From: Elusimicrobiota bacterium
Lineage (GTDB): Bacteria; Elusimicrobiota; Elusimicrobia; F11
Direction of reading: 5' to 3'
NCBI GenBank assembly: GCA_022709485.1
Contig: JAKLIS010000131.1
Coordinates: 1-5,095 of the forward strand
Length of the DNA: 5,095 nucleotides
Position 1 is the stretch's first letter, and every line of letters starts with the position of its first letter. This document shows, one piece after another, positions 1 to 4,977 of the stretch. A model generated the notes under the pieces. It saw nothing but the letters and a program-made list of their open reading frames with translations, made no database searches and had not been told where the DNA came from. The translations under genes and the position numbers were made by a program.

Positions 1-53
1 CAGGCCATATCGCTCGCATCCTGATTAAAGTTTGTCACTTGACAACACAGTTG

Positions 54-214
54 CTCTCCCTTTGGGAGAGGGAGCCCGTTTCCTTTAGAGCCCCCTCACC
101 CGCCTTCGCCCTTAGGGCTACGGCGGGCAGGCCCCGGCCCTGTCCCAAAGGAGAGGGAACCCGCATTTTCTTAGGTATTCCCTCTCCCGCGCAAGCGGGA
201 GAGGGACAGGGTGA
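54..214. repeat. GC-rich palindromic intergenic repeat cluster
   Basis: About 160 bp built from nested inverted repeats. Seen directly: CTCTCCC-TTT-GGGAGAG at 54-70; an imperfect dyad CCCGCC...GGCGGG at 99-127 centred on CCCTTAGGG; and CCCTCTCCCGC-GCAA-GCGGGAGAGGG at 180-205, an 11-bp perfect stem with a GCAA (GNRA-type) tetraloop. The segment 54-73 is also an imperfect inverted copy of about 138-157 (CTCTCC(C)TTTGGGA), so the first two hairpins form a larger dyad. Both strands have long open frames here, but they are low-complexity, Pro/Gly/Ala-rich and unsupported by a ribosome site, so this is taken as non-coding. Similar CCCTCTCCC/GGGAGAGGG palindromes are common dispersed intergenic repeats in many bacterial genomes. 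Copy number elsewhere in this genome cannot be seen from the window. Confidence 0.75.
180..205. other. Perfect 11-bp stem-loop with GCAA tetraloop
   Basis: The arms CCCTCTCCCGC (180-190) and GCGGGAGAGGG (195-205) are fully complementary and separated by GCAA. As RNA read on the plus strand this would be a very stable hairpin with a GNRA loop. It is not followed by a T tract on the plus side (GACAGGGTGAGGG follows), so it does not look like a standard intrinsic terminator. It could stabilise a transcript end or be the core of a dispersed repeat unit. Confidence 0.7.
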
Positions 215-376
215 GGGCAAACTTAAATTTTACGCTGTATTCTAAATCCGTTTTTGCAGGGCCCCTCAGGAAATAGGTCCGCGATGTTTATTCACCAACC
301 ACGCCACTTTTCTCTCCTTTTTCGCTCCTTTGTCACCGGTTCATCATATGGACCTCCTACACTCAGGATTGAAGAA

Positions 377-382
377 AGGAGG
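377..382 (+). promoter_or_regulatory. Strong Shine-Dalgarno deciding the start at 390
   Basis: AGGAGG lies 7 nt before the ATG at 390. An in-frame ATG-like start further upstream (330) has no such site and would add 20 residues of non-conserved-looking sequence, so 390 is preferred. Confidence 0.85.
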
Positions 383-389
383 CAGCATC

Positions 390-806
390 ATGAACCAGAC
401 AAAAAAGAGCGGTTACATCGGTTACGAAGATCTCCTGCGAGAACTGGCGTCTTTGGAACAACAGATTCTTCCGGAAAACGGCTCGTTAGCGATGGAACTC
501 ATGGCCCTCGAGGCTAAAATCCGGGACCGTTTTCAGAAATACCAGAACCGCACGGGAGAAATTCCCGATCCCTTTGAAGACCTCATGCTTCCTTTCAAAA
601 ATGAACTCTCCTATGATGAAATCAAATCTCTCATTCCTCAGGACCTCAATATCTTCGACGCCATGGAGCAATTAGAGGAAAGGCGAGAAAAGAAAAAGAA
701 GATATTGGAAACAGTTGGCATAGCGGCGTTTCTCGCGGTGGTCACGGCCCTCGGTATTTTTGGGTTGGCTTCGGTTCTACAGCTTGTGTTGAACTGGCTC
801 GCCTAA
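390..806 (+). CDS. Uncharacterised tail-anchored membrane protein (138 aa)
   Basis: Not recognised as a named family. The start at 390 is fixed by AGGAGG 7 nt upstream. Residues 1-105 are hydrophilic and charged, with helix-favouring segments (about 11-52 and 89-106) that may form short coiled coils; residues 54-85 are richer in Pro, Asp and Phe. A basic patch KKKK (101-104) directly precedes one hydrophobic stretch (about 109-135: Ile-Ala-Ala-Phe-Leu onward, ending at Trp-Leu-Ala). There is no N-terminal signal peptide. The inferred topology is a cytoplasmic domain anchored by a C-terminal helix with the basic patch on the cytoplasmic side. Before the insertion sequence arrived, the next gene downstream was serS, about 85 bp away, so the two might once have been co-transcribed. 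Codon use and the strong ribosome site support a real gene; the function is unknown. Confidence 0.8.
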   Translation: MNQTKKSGYIGYEDLLRELASLEQQILPENGSLAMELMALEAKIRDRFQKYQNRTGEIPDPFEDLMLPFKNELSYDEIKSLIPQDLNIFDAMEQLEERREKKKKILETVGIAAFLAVVTALGIFGLASVLQLVLNWLA

Positions 807-840
807 AACAGAGTTAAATCGATTAAATCTTTCCCTTCGC

Positions 841-856
841 CTTTTTTCTTTGGCTA
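841..856. repeat. Target-site duplication, left copy (16 bp)
   Basis: CTTTTTTCTTTGGCTA here is repeated exactly at 2336-2351, immediately outside the other end of the insertion sequence. The next base (T) also matches, because the element begins with T and the flank continues with T, so 16 or 17 bp can be scored. A perfect repeat of this length at both borders is best read as the target duplication made on insertion. Confidence 0.88.
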
Positions 857-910
857 TGTTGCAAGAGAATAGAAACTTCATGTTTTCCGTTTTTTAGAAA
901 CTGCATGGTC
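857..910 (+). repeat. Left terminal inverted repeat with two tandem motif copies
   Basis: The left end, on the side of the transposase stop codon, starts TGTTGC and carries TAGAAACTTCATG at 870-882 and TAGAAACTGCATGGTC at 895-910, 25 bp apart. Both align with the other end in inverted orientation once one base of spacing is allowed. The pair is probably a double transposase-binding site. The left end is the more diverged one: bases 7-12 of the terminus do not match the right end. Confidence 0.8.
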
Positions 911-955
911 TTGCTATGTTTTTGCTGTTGTCTTTGTCTTGTGTCTTTAAGTCTT

Positions 956-2245
956 TTAAAGTTGAGGCCGCGCATTTAGTTTTGGGGTTTGCCAAGGACC
1001 GAGATAAACCTTCTGTCGCGAGTAAGCGAGAGTGCCTGGTTTGGGTGGGGGAGTGGGCTGTTTGATGCGCAGGGGGCGATAGGGCAACTTCGCGATGGGT
1101 TTAAACGCGAGATAGCGGCCCTTAAAGCGAAGATGAGTGGAGCCATTCAATCTGAACTCGAGAGTGACCCTATCCTTCGGCCTGACACGAACCTTTTGTT
1201 CTTTGAGAATCTGGAAGAACTTATTCCGGCAGCGGAGAGTGAAATCGTTCCCCACCGTCCGTTCGGTTTGGAGAGAGAGGATGCTGTCGAGGTTGTGGGA
1301 CTTGAGAAGCGATCTATGGGCGTTAGTGGGACTGGCTGGTTCAACGGCGCAGCGGGCGTTGTGGTCAGGAATATAAACGTTCCATAAGAACCGGTTGGCC
1401 GCGGCCATTGTTGAGATGCCGAGCAAGCGCAGTTCTTTGACCAGGCGGTCCTGGTGAGTCTTGAACCCCCGTTCCACGCGGCCTTTGGCCTGCGGACTGT
1501 GAGCGAAAATCATTTTGACGCCTAATTCTCCCATGGCCCGTGTGAACTGGGAGAGGGGGTGGAAATCACGGAGCTCTTCTTCAATGGTGGCCTGACGGTT
1601 CACCTTGTAGATGGAGTCTTTGTCGACATAGAAAGCGTGGGGCCGGCCGTGGAGCTTGAGATAGCGGCGGGTGGCGTTCAAGAGATTATCGGCATCTTCA
1701 ACGGGTATAAATTCGCCGTAGAGGATACGGCTGGTGGCGTCATCGATGTAGATGAGGAGCACACGACGGGGTCCCCGGCCCTCAAACCAGTCGTGGTCGG
1801 AGCCATCGAGTTGAACGAGTTCGCCAACACAGGAGCGGCGTTCCCGCCAGGCGCGGTGTTTGTCCTTGGGTCTTCTAGGCTTCCAAAGTCCTTTGTGGAT
1901 CATGGCCTGGCGAAGGGTGAACGTTGAAATGAAAATGTCCTCGTTGTCTCTGAGTTTTTCGTTGGCCAGAGTGGGACCAAAGTCGTTGTACCGGCGTTCA
2001 ACGGTATCTAACGCCGCTGAAAGAACGGATGGGTCAAGCCGGTGGTTGGATGGTTTGCCGCGCAATCCATGGATGATGCCTTTATTCCCTTGTTTTCGAA
2101 TGCGGGCCACCAGTGTCCCGATTTGTCGAGTTGACAAATCGAGCTGCTCAGCCGCTTGCGGCCATGTGAGTTTATGTTGAATGACGTTATGAATCACTTT
2201 AAGCCGGTCTATTTCTTGGTTGCTCATGATCAGGTTGTCTCCCAT
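956..2245 (-). CDS. IS1202-like / ISNCY-type DDE transposase (429 aa)
   Basis: Cuts and rejoins the ends of the surrounding element. The N-terminal part (about 5-60) is a helix-turn-helix DNA-binding region with the pattern Ala-Ala-Glu-Gln-Leu...Ser-Thr-Arg-Gln-Ile. It is followed by a Gly-Lys-Pro-Ser-Asn linker, an Asp-Phe-Gly-Pro-Thr-Leu-Ala block and then an integrase-type (rve, RNase H fold) core. Probable catalytic residues are D147 (VQLDGSDHDWFEG), D208 (FYVDKDSIY) and E258 (HSPQAKGRVER), all present; the VQLDGSxHDWFEGRGP and FAHSPQAKGRVER blocks are typical of this group. The frame is intact and full length. A GTG at 2251 is in frame, but it overlaps the ribosome site GGAGGTG (2255-2249), which sits 5 nt before ATG 2245, so 2245 is chosen. 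Another ATG at 2227 is possible. The gene runs opposite to the genes on both sides. Confidence 0.93.
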   Translation of the reverse strand: MGDNLIMSNQEIDRLKVIHNVIQHKLTWPQAAEQLDLSTRQIGTLVARIRKQGNKGIIHGLRGKPSNHRLDPSVLSAALDTVERRYNDFGPTLANEKLRDNEDIFISTFTLRQAMIHKGLWKPRRPKDKHRAWRERRSCVGELVQLDGSDHDWFEGRGPRRVLLIYIDDATSRILYGEFIPVEDADNLLNATRRYLKLHGRPHAFYVDKDSIYKVNRQATIEEELRDFHPLSQFTRAMGELGVKMIFAHSPQAKGRVERGFKTHQDRLVKELRLLGISTMAAANRFLWNVYIPDHNARCAVEPASPTNAHRSLLKSHNLDSILSLQTERTVGNDFTLRCRNKFFQILKEQKVRVRPKDRVTLEFRLNGSTHLRFKGRYLAFKPIAKLPYRPLRIKQPTPPPKPGTLAYSRQKVYLGPWQTPKLNARPQL

Positions 2246-2248
2246 TAT

Positions 2249-2273
2249 CACCTCCAGTCGATTTCTGGAGGTG
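2249..2273 (-). promoter_or_regulatory. Hairpin sequestering the transposase Shine-Dalgarno
   Basis: On the minus-strand RNA, CACCTCCAG (2273-2265) pairs perfectly with CTGGAGGTG (2257-2249) across a 7-nt loop. The 3' arm contains the whole Shine-Dalgarno GGAGGTG of the transposase, which starts 3 nt after the stem, at ATG 2245. An RNA containing both arms should be poorly translated. The 9-bp stem is seen directly; the regulatory role is inferred by analogy with IS elements that block translation from read-through transcripts. Confidence 0.72.
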
Positions 2274-2303
2274 ATTTTGACTGACCATGAAGTTTCTATT
2301 CAA
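2274..2303 (-). promoter_or_regulatory. Candidate native transposase promoter
   Basis: On the minus strand, TTGAAT (2303-2298) and CAAAAT (2279-2274) each match four of six sigma-70 consensus bases and are separated by 18 bp. The expected transcription start is near A2266, inside the 5' arm of the hairpin, which would leave a leader of about 21 nt with a free ribosome site. The spacer is almost exactly the inner terminal motif TAGAAACTTCATGGTC. The match is moderate, and promoter calling by eye in a genome of unknown lineage is uncertain. Confidence 0.4.
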
Positions 2304-2335
2304 CGCAATCATGAAGTTTTAATAAAACCGCTACA
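2283..2335 (-). repeat. Right terminal inverted repeat with two tandem motif copies
   Basis: Read inwards on the minus strand, this end starts TGTAGCGG and has TAAAACTTCATG (2321-2310) followed by TAGAAACTTCATGGTC (2298-2283). The spacing between motif copies (about 24 bp) is close to that at the left end. The inner copy falls in the spacer of the candidate transposase promoter. Confidence 0.8.
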
Positions 2336-2351
2336 CTTTTTTCTTTGGCTA
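2336..2351. repeat. Target-site duplication, right copy (16 bp)
   Basis: An exact second copy of the 16-bp sequence at 841-856, lying between the end of the insertion sequence and the short leader of serS. Removing 841-2335 restores the presumed original sequence. Confidence 0.88.
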
Positions 2352-2386
2352 TTTTCGACACCGGTAATCTTTGCTAACGTCTTTCA

Positions 2387-3661
2387 ATGCTGGAAATCAA
2401 ATACCTTCGTGAAAACCCCAATCTGGTGCGAAAAGCCCTCACCGACCGCGGCGGCCGCTCCATCCCAGATTTTGAGAGGATCCTTCAGAAAGACAAAGAT
2501 TGGCGGTCCGTCCTAACAGAATTGGACCAATTGCGCGCGCGCCGGAATAAAGCCGCCGACGAAATCGGCCGCCTCAAACGCGAAAAAGTGGACGCCAGTT
2601 CCCTCTTGAAGGAGATGGACGAATTAAAAAGCCGGCAGAAAAATCTGGAAGAAAAAGAACGCCCCCTTAAATCCGATATCGGTAATCTCCTCCTAAGCCT
2701 TCCCAATTTGCCGGACGCCTCTGTCCCATTCGGGAAAACTCCCGAAGACAACCAGGTGGTGCGCGAGGTGGGAAAAGTGACGCCGAAGGGATTCCCTGCT
2801 AAAGACCACCATGACCTGGGAACCCGGTTGGGGATTCTGGATTTCGAATTCGCCGCCCAGCTTTCCGGCGCCGGTTTCGCGGTCTATAAAGGAGCGGGCG
2901 CCCGGCTTGAAAGATCCATCGCCAATTTCATGATTGATCTCCACACCAAAGAACACGGCTATAAAGAAATGGCCACCCCTTTTATCGTAACGGCTCAAAC
3001 CATGACGAACACCGGGCAACTGCCCAAATTCGAAGAAGACCTCTACAAAACTTCAGAGGACAACCTGTTCCTTATTCCCACATCCGAAGTCACTTTGACC
3101 AATCTTTTCCGCGATAAAGTCCTCACGGCGGAAGAACTTCCGATCGCCATGACATCCCTGACCCCTTGTTTCCGCCGAGAAGCCGGATCTTATGGCAAAG
3201 ACACCCGCGGCCTCATCCGGAATCACCAATTCACGAAAGTGGAACTTGTCCGGGCCTGCCGGCTGGAGGATTCTTTAAAGGAATTGGAAATTTTGACCGG
3301 ACATGCCGAAGAAGTTTTGAAGCGGCTCGAAATTCCCTACCGGGTGGTGGCTCTTTGCACCGCTGATTTGGGATTTGCCGCCGCCAAAACCTATGATTTG
3401 GAAGTCTGGATGCCCGGCGAAAACCGGTGGCGAGAAATTTCCTCCTGCTCCACTTGCACTGATTTTCAAGCGCGCCGAATGAATTTTAAAGTGAAAGGCG
3501 CCGCCAAAGAGAGAGAGTGGGGTTGCACACTGAACGGCTCGGGGCTGGCCGTCGGCCGGACCTTGGCGGCCATTTTGGAAAATAATCAAGAAGCCGATGG
3601 CTCTATCCGAATTCCAAAAGTCCTGCAGTCCTATTTCGGGTCCGACAAAATCAGCATTTAA
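2387..3661 (+). CDS. serS: Seryl-tRNA synthetase (class II), 424 aa
   Basis: Cytoplasmic enzyme that activates serine with ATP and charges tRNA-Ser (and tRNA-Sec where present). The length is typical for bacterial SerRS. The N-terminal tRNA-binding arm opens with MLEIKYLRENP and continues as a charged antiparallel coiled coil (about 30-105). The class II catalytic core follows: the serine-binding TSE loop (232-234), motif 2 with FRREAGSYGKDTRGLIRNHQF (262-282), the GFAAAKTYDLEVW block (329-341), SSCSTCTDFQARR (352-364) and motif 3 NGSGLAVGRTLAAILENNQ (383-401). All expected active-site blocks are intact. The usual CTGD before GFxAAKTYD reads CTAD here, a small Gly-to-Ala change. ATG 2387 gives the canonical N-terminus, but no Shine-Dalgarno is visible before it. 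The insertion sequence ends 51 bp upstream, so the native promoter region has been displaced or shortened. Two small genes follow on the same strand after 23 bp. Confidence 0.97.
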   Translation: MLEIKYLRENPNLVRKALTDRGGRSIPDFERILQKDKDWRSVLTELDQLRARRNKAADEIGRLKREKVDASSLLKEMDELKSRQKNLEEKERPLKSDIGNLLLSLPNLPDASVPFGKTPEDNQVVREVGKVTPKGFPAKDHHDLGTRLGILDFEFAAQLSGAGFAVYKGAGARLERSIANFMIDLHTKEHGYKEMATPFIVTAQTMTNTGQLPKFEEDLYKTSEDNLFLIPTSEVTLTNLFRDKVLTAEELPIAMTSLTPCFRREAGSYGKDTRGLIRNHQFTKVELVRACRLEDSLKELEILTGHAEEVLKRLEIPYRVVALCTADLGFAAAKTYDLEVWMPGENRWREISSCSTCTDFQARRMNFKVKGAAKEREWGCTLNGSGLAVGRTLAAILENNQEADGSIRIPKVLQSYFGSDKISI

Positions 3662-3684
3662 TTTAAATCTTAAATCCTCAAACC

Positions 3685-3990
3685 ATGAAAACGTTTGTTC
3701 TTATCTTGATGTCTCTTTTTATTTTGCCTCAAGGTGGGTTTCCAAGCCCGTCCGAAGCGCCCGCTCAAGAAACAGTCCCCAGCGCCGATTCGACCGCGAA
3801 AGAAGAAAGCCCGCGCCGATACAAAATGAGCGATCTTGAAAAATCTCATAAGGAAAGGTCTTCCGGCACCATACGAAATTTCTTGGAGACGTCCGCCCTC
3901 TTGGGGATTTTCTTTTTCGCTCCCCATGTCAGTTTTCATAATTCTTCAGGCGGATCCAGCATCAATTCCACCCGCAAAAAAAGGAGATAA
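3685..3990 (+). CDS. Small exported or membrane protein of unknown function (101 aa)
   Basis: Not recognised. Residues 1-19 (MKTFVLILMSLFILPQGGF) form a signal-peptide-like or membrane-anchoring start. A Pro/Ser/Glu-rich linker (20-60) carries several charges. A second hydrophobic stretch lies at about 66-84 (with Leu-Gly-Ile-Phe-Phe-Phe), and the tail is strongly basic (TRKKRR at the end). There is no lipobox cysteine. A plausible arrangement is an N-terminal signal or anchor plus a C-terminal membrane helix with the basic tail inside the cell. It begins 23 bp after serS without a clear Shine-Dalgarno and ends 3 bp before the next gene; the Shine-Dalgarno of that gene overlaps its last codons, which argues for one transcript and possible translational coupling. 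The tight position between two real genes supports it as coding. Confidence 0.65.
   Translation: MKTFVLILMSLFILPQGGFPSPSEAPAQETVPSADSTAKEESPRRYKMSDLEKSHKERSSGTIRNFLETSALLGIFFFAPHVSFHNSSGGSSINSTRKKRR
3981..3986 (+). promoter_or_regulatory. Shine-Dalgarno of the 139-aa gene inside the preceding gene
   Basis: AAGGAG lies 7 nt before ATG 3994 and within the last codons of the upstream gene (stop TAA at 3988-3990). This fixes the start at 3994 and suggests coupled translation of the pair. Confidence 0.85.
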
Positions 3991-3993
3991 TCT

Positions 3994-4413
3994 ATGTTTC
4001 TTAGACGCCTCAAAATAACGGTTTTTTTATTGATTTTATTGGGAATCGCCGGTTTTGCCGGATGGGTTTGGCTTTCACTTAATTACGTTTATTCCACCGG
4101 GGAGCGGGCGGGATATATTCAAAAATTTTCGAAAAAAGGCTGGGTGTTTAAAACTTGGGAGGGAGAATTGGCGATGGTAAATCTTCCCGGCGCCATGCCC
4201 GAAAAATTTCTTTTCACCGTTCGAAAAAAAGACGTCGCTTCAAAAATTGAAAGCACGATGGGAAACCGGATTGTGCTGAGATACAACGAGCATAAATATA
4301 TTCCGACTCGTTTTTTTGGAGATACGCCTTACTTTGTCGTTGAGGTTCGTTCGGTGGAAACCGCCCCGCCACCGCCGGCTCTGCCGGCCACTCCCACCCC
4401 CGGAAATAATTAG
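3994..4413 (+). CDS. Single-pass membrane protein, conserved-looking, unknown function (139 aa)
   Basis: After the basic start MFLRRLK comes one transmembrane helix (about 8-29). A soluble domain of about 90 residues follows, beginning YSTGERAGYIQKFSKKGWVFKTWEGEL (33-59), and the tail is Pro-rich (124-136). The segment G-E-R-x-G-Y-x-x-K-F-S-K-K-G-x-x-F-K-T-x-E-G-E resembles small anchored proteins I recall from Bacteroidetes and other Gram-negative groups, where some are mislabelled as 6-phosphogluconate dehydrogenase; nothing in the sequence supports that enzyme activity. The later part alternates hydrophobic residues (KFLFTVRKKD, NRIVLRYNEH, PYFVVEVRSV), suggesting a small beta-rich fold on the outer face of the membrane. 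The start is set by AAGGAG 7 nt upstream. It probably shares a transcript with the 101-aa gene and possibly serS. Confidence 0.85.
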   Translation: MFLRRLKITVFLLILLGIAGFAGWVWLSLNYVYSTGERAGYIQKFSKKGWVFKTWEGELAMVNLPGAMPEKFLFTVRKKDVASKIESTMGNRIVLRYNEHKYIPTRFFGDTPYFVVEVRSVETAPPPPALPATPTPGNN

Positions 4414-4422
4414 AGGCCGGCG

Positions 4423-4845
4423 CTATCCGGGGAATTTCTTCAGGCTTTTGGGCATCAGGAAATGGCCTTTCAGCCCGTCTTGAACCTGCTTTTGGAGTTC
4501 CTCGGCTAATATTGGTTTTTCAATAAATCCCTGGGCGCCGGCATCCGCGGCTTTTTTCAAGCTGTCTCGCTCGGCGTAGGCCGTGATGAAAATGACGGGA
4601 ATGTAGGCCATCGCGGGATTGGACCGAATTTTCCGGCACATTGAAAATCCATCCATGTTGGGAAGCATGATATCTAGAAGGATTAAATCCGGCAGAGTCT
4701 CATCCATCAATTTGAAGGCCGATTCGCCGTCTCGAGCCACCATCACGTCTAAATCTTGACTTTGAAGAGATGCCCGGACAAATTCTCGCACGGTGTCCTC
4801 ATCGTCCACAACGAGTATAACGGGTTTTGAATTTTTTCCTTTCAT
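4423..4845 (-). CDS. CheY-like single-domain response regulator (140 aa)
   Basis: A lone phosphorylation receiver domain with no output domain. Numbered from ATG 4845: the acidic pair D14/D15 (VDDED), phospho-acceptor D58 in LILLDIMLPNMDGF, switch Thr88 in VIFITAY and Lys110 in FIEKPI are all present, so it should be able to accept phosphate from a histidine kinase. Without an output domain it presumably acts by protein contact (CheY/Spo0F style) or as a relay. An in-frame TTG at 4881 would add 12 residues, but ATG 4845 gives the normal receiver N-terminus (a short Lys-rich lead into VILVVDDED). No Shine-Dalgarno is visible at either start. A TTTAAT box (4860-4855) lies so close that the mRNA could be nearly leaderless. 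No kinase is in view. The gene converges on the 139-aa gene with a 9-bp gap and no hairpin between them. Confidence 0.93.
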   Translation of the reverse strand: MKGKNSKPVILVVDDEDTVREFVRASLQSQDLDVMVARDGESAFKLMDETLPDLILLDIMLPNMDGFSMCRKIRSNPAMAYIPVIFITAYAERDSLKKAADAGAQGFIEKPILAEELQKQVQDGLKGHFLMPKSLKKFPG

Positions 4846-4887
4846 GGATTCAAGATTAAATTGAAAAGAGGGTGAAAGCAAGCCGGG

Positions 4888-4977
4888 ATGCGAATGGGTT
4901 TTTTCTTTGGACTCTCTTTAATTCTTTTTATTTGGATGGCTGCCTCCTTCTACTACGCGGAAAAAACTCCCGCTTAA
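4888..4977 (+). CDS. Possible 29-aa hydrophobic small protein
   Basis: ATG 4888 opens a 29-codon frame (MRMGFFFGLSLILFIWMAAS... ending AEKTPA) with one obvious hydrophobic helix and a charged tail, stopping at TAA 4975. No good ribosome site is present; GAGGG near 4868-4872 is too far away. After the stop, the same frame stays open for 38 more codons, up to a TAA at the window end. It may be a real small membrane protein, the decayed start of a longer gene, or chance. It is divergent from the receiver gene, so the 42 bp between the two starts would have to hold both promoters. Confidence 0.25.
   Translation: MRMGFFFGLSLILFIWMAASFYYAEKTPA

Larger units (their letters stand above)
857..2335 (-). 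mobile_element. Complete IS1202-like (ISNCY-type) insertion sequence, 1479 bp
   Basis: The borders are set by three signals. A perfect 16-bp direct repeat flanks the element. Both termini read TGT going inwards (TGT...ACA). The two ends are imperfect inverted repeats: 17 of 26 outermost bases match, including ten consecutive bases AAACTTCATG, and a second block matches 15 of 16. The only gene is a full-length DDE transposase on the minus strand. IS1202 and relatives are known for unusually long target duplications compared with the 2-9 bp usual in other families, which fits a 16-bp duplication here. The exact perfect duplication and intact transposase suggest a fairly recent insertion of a potentially active element. 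The family name rests on transposase resemblance from memory, not on a database match. Confidence 0.87.

Noticed and set aside
32..45. TTGTCA-CT-TGACAA palindrome as an operator
   Set aside because: Six-base arms with no promoter or gene start nearby; it could easily be chance, and no second copy with the same spacing was found.
35..245. Open frames on both strands across the first 245 bases
   Set aside because: They translate the GC-rich palindromic repeat, giving low-complexity Pro/Gly/Ala-rich peptides with no ribosome site or recognisable domain.
908..955. Repeated GTCTT (five copies) after the transposase stop
   Set aside because: Irregular spacing (6-8 bp for the last four) in T-rich DNA; too degenerate to call a tandem repeat or binding array.
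989..2180. Plus-strand open frames inside the transposase region
   Set aside because: They are shadows of the minus-strand transposase, whose motifs and ribosome site are clear.
2277..2352. Outward promoter from the insertion sequence driving serS
   Set aside because: TTGACT (2277-2282) and TTTAAT (2318-2323) look like promoter boxes separately, but neither has a partner at 16-18 bp spacing.
4411..4432. Bidirectional terminator between the convergent genes
   Set aside because: Only short CCGG/GCCGGC matches with no stable stem or T tract; the gap is 9 bp.
4846..4881. TTG start at 4881 for the receiver protein
   Set aside because: It adds 12 residues not typical of CheY-like domains and has no ribosome site; ATG 4845 gives the normal N-terminus.
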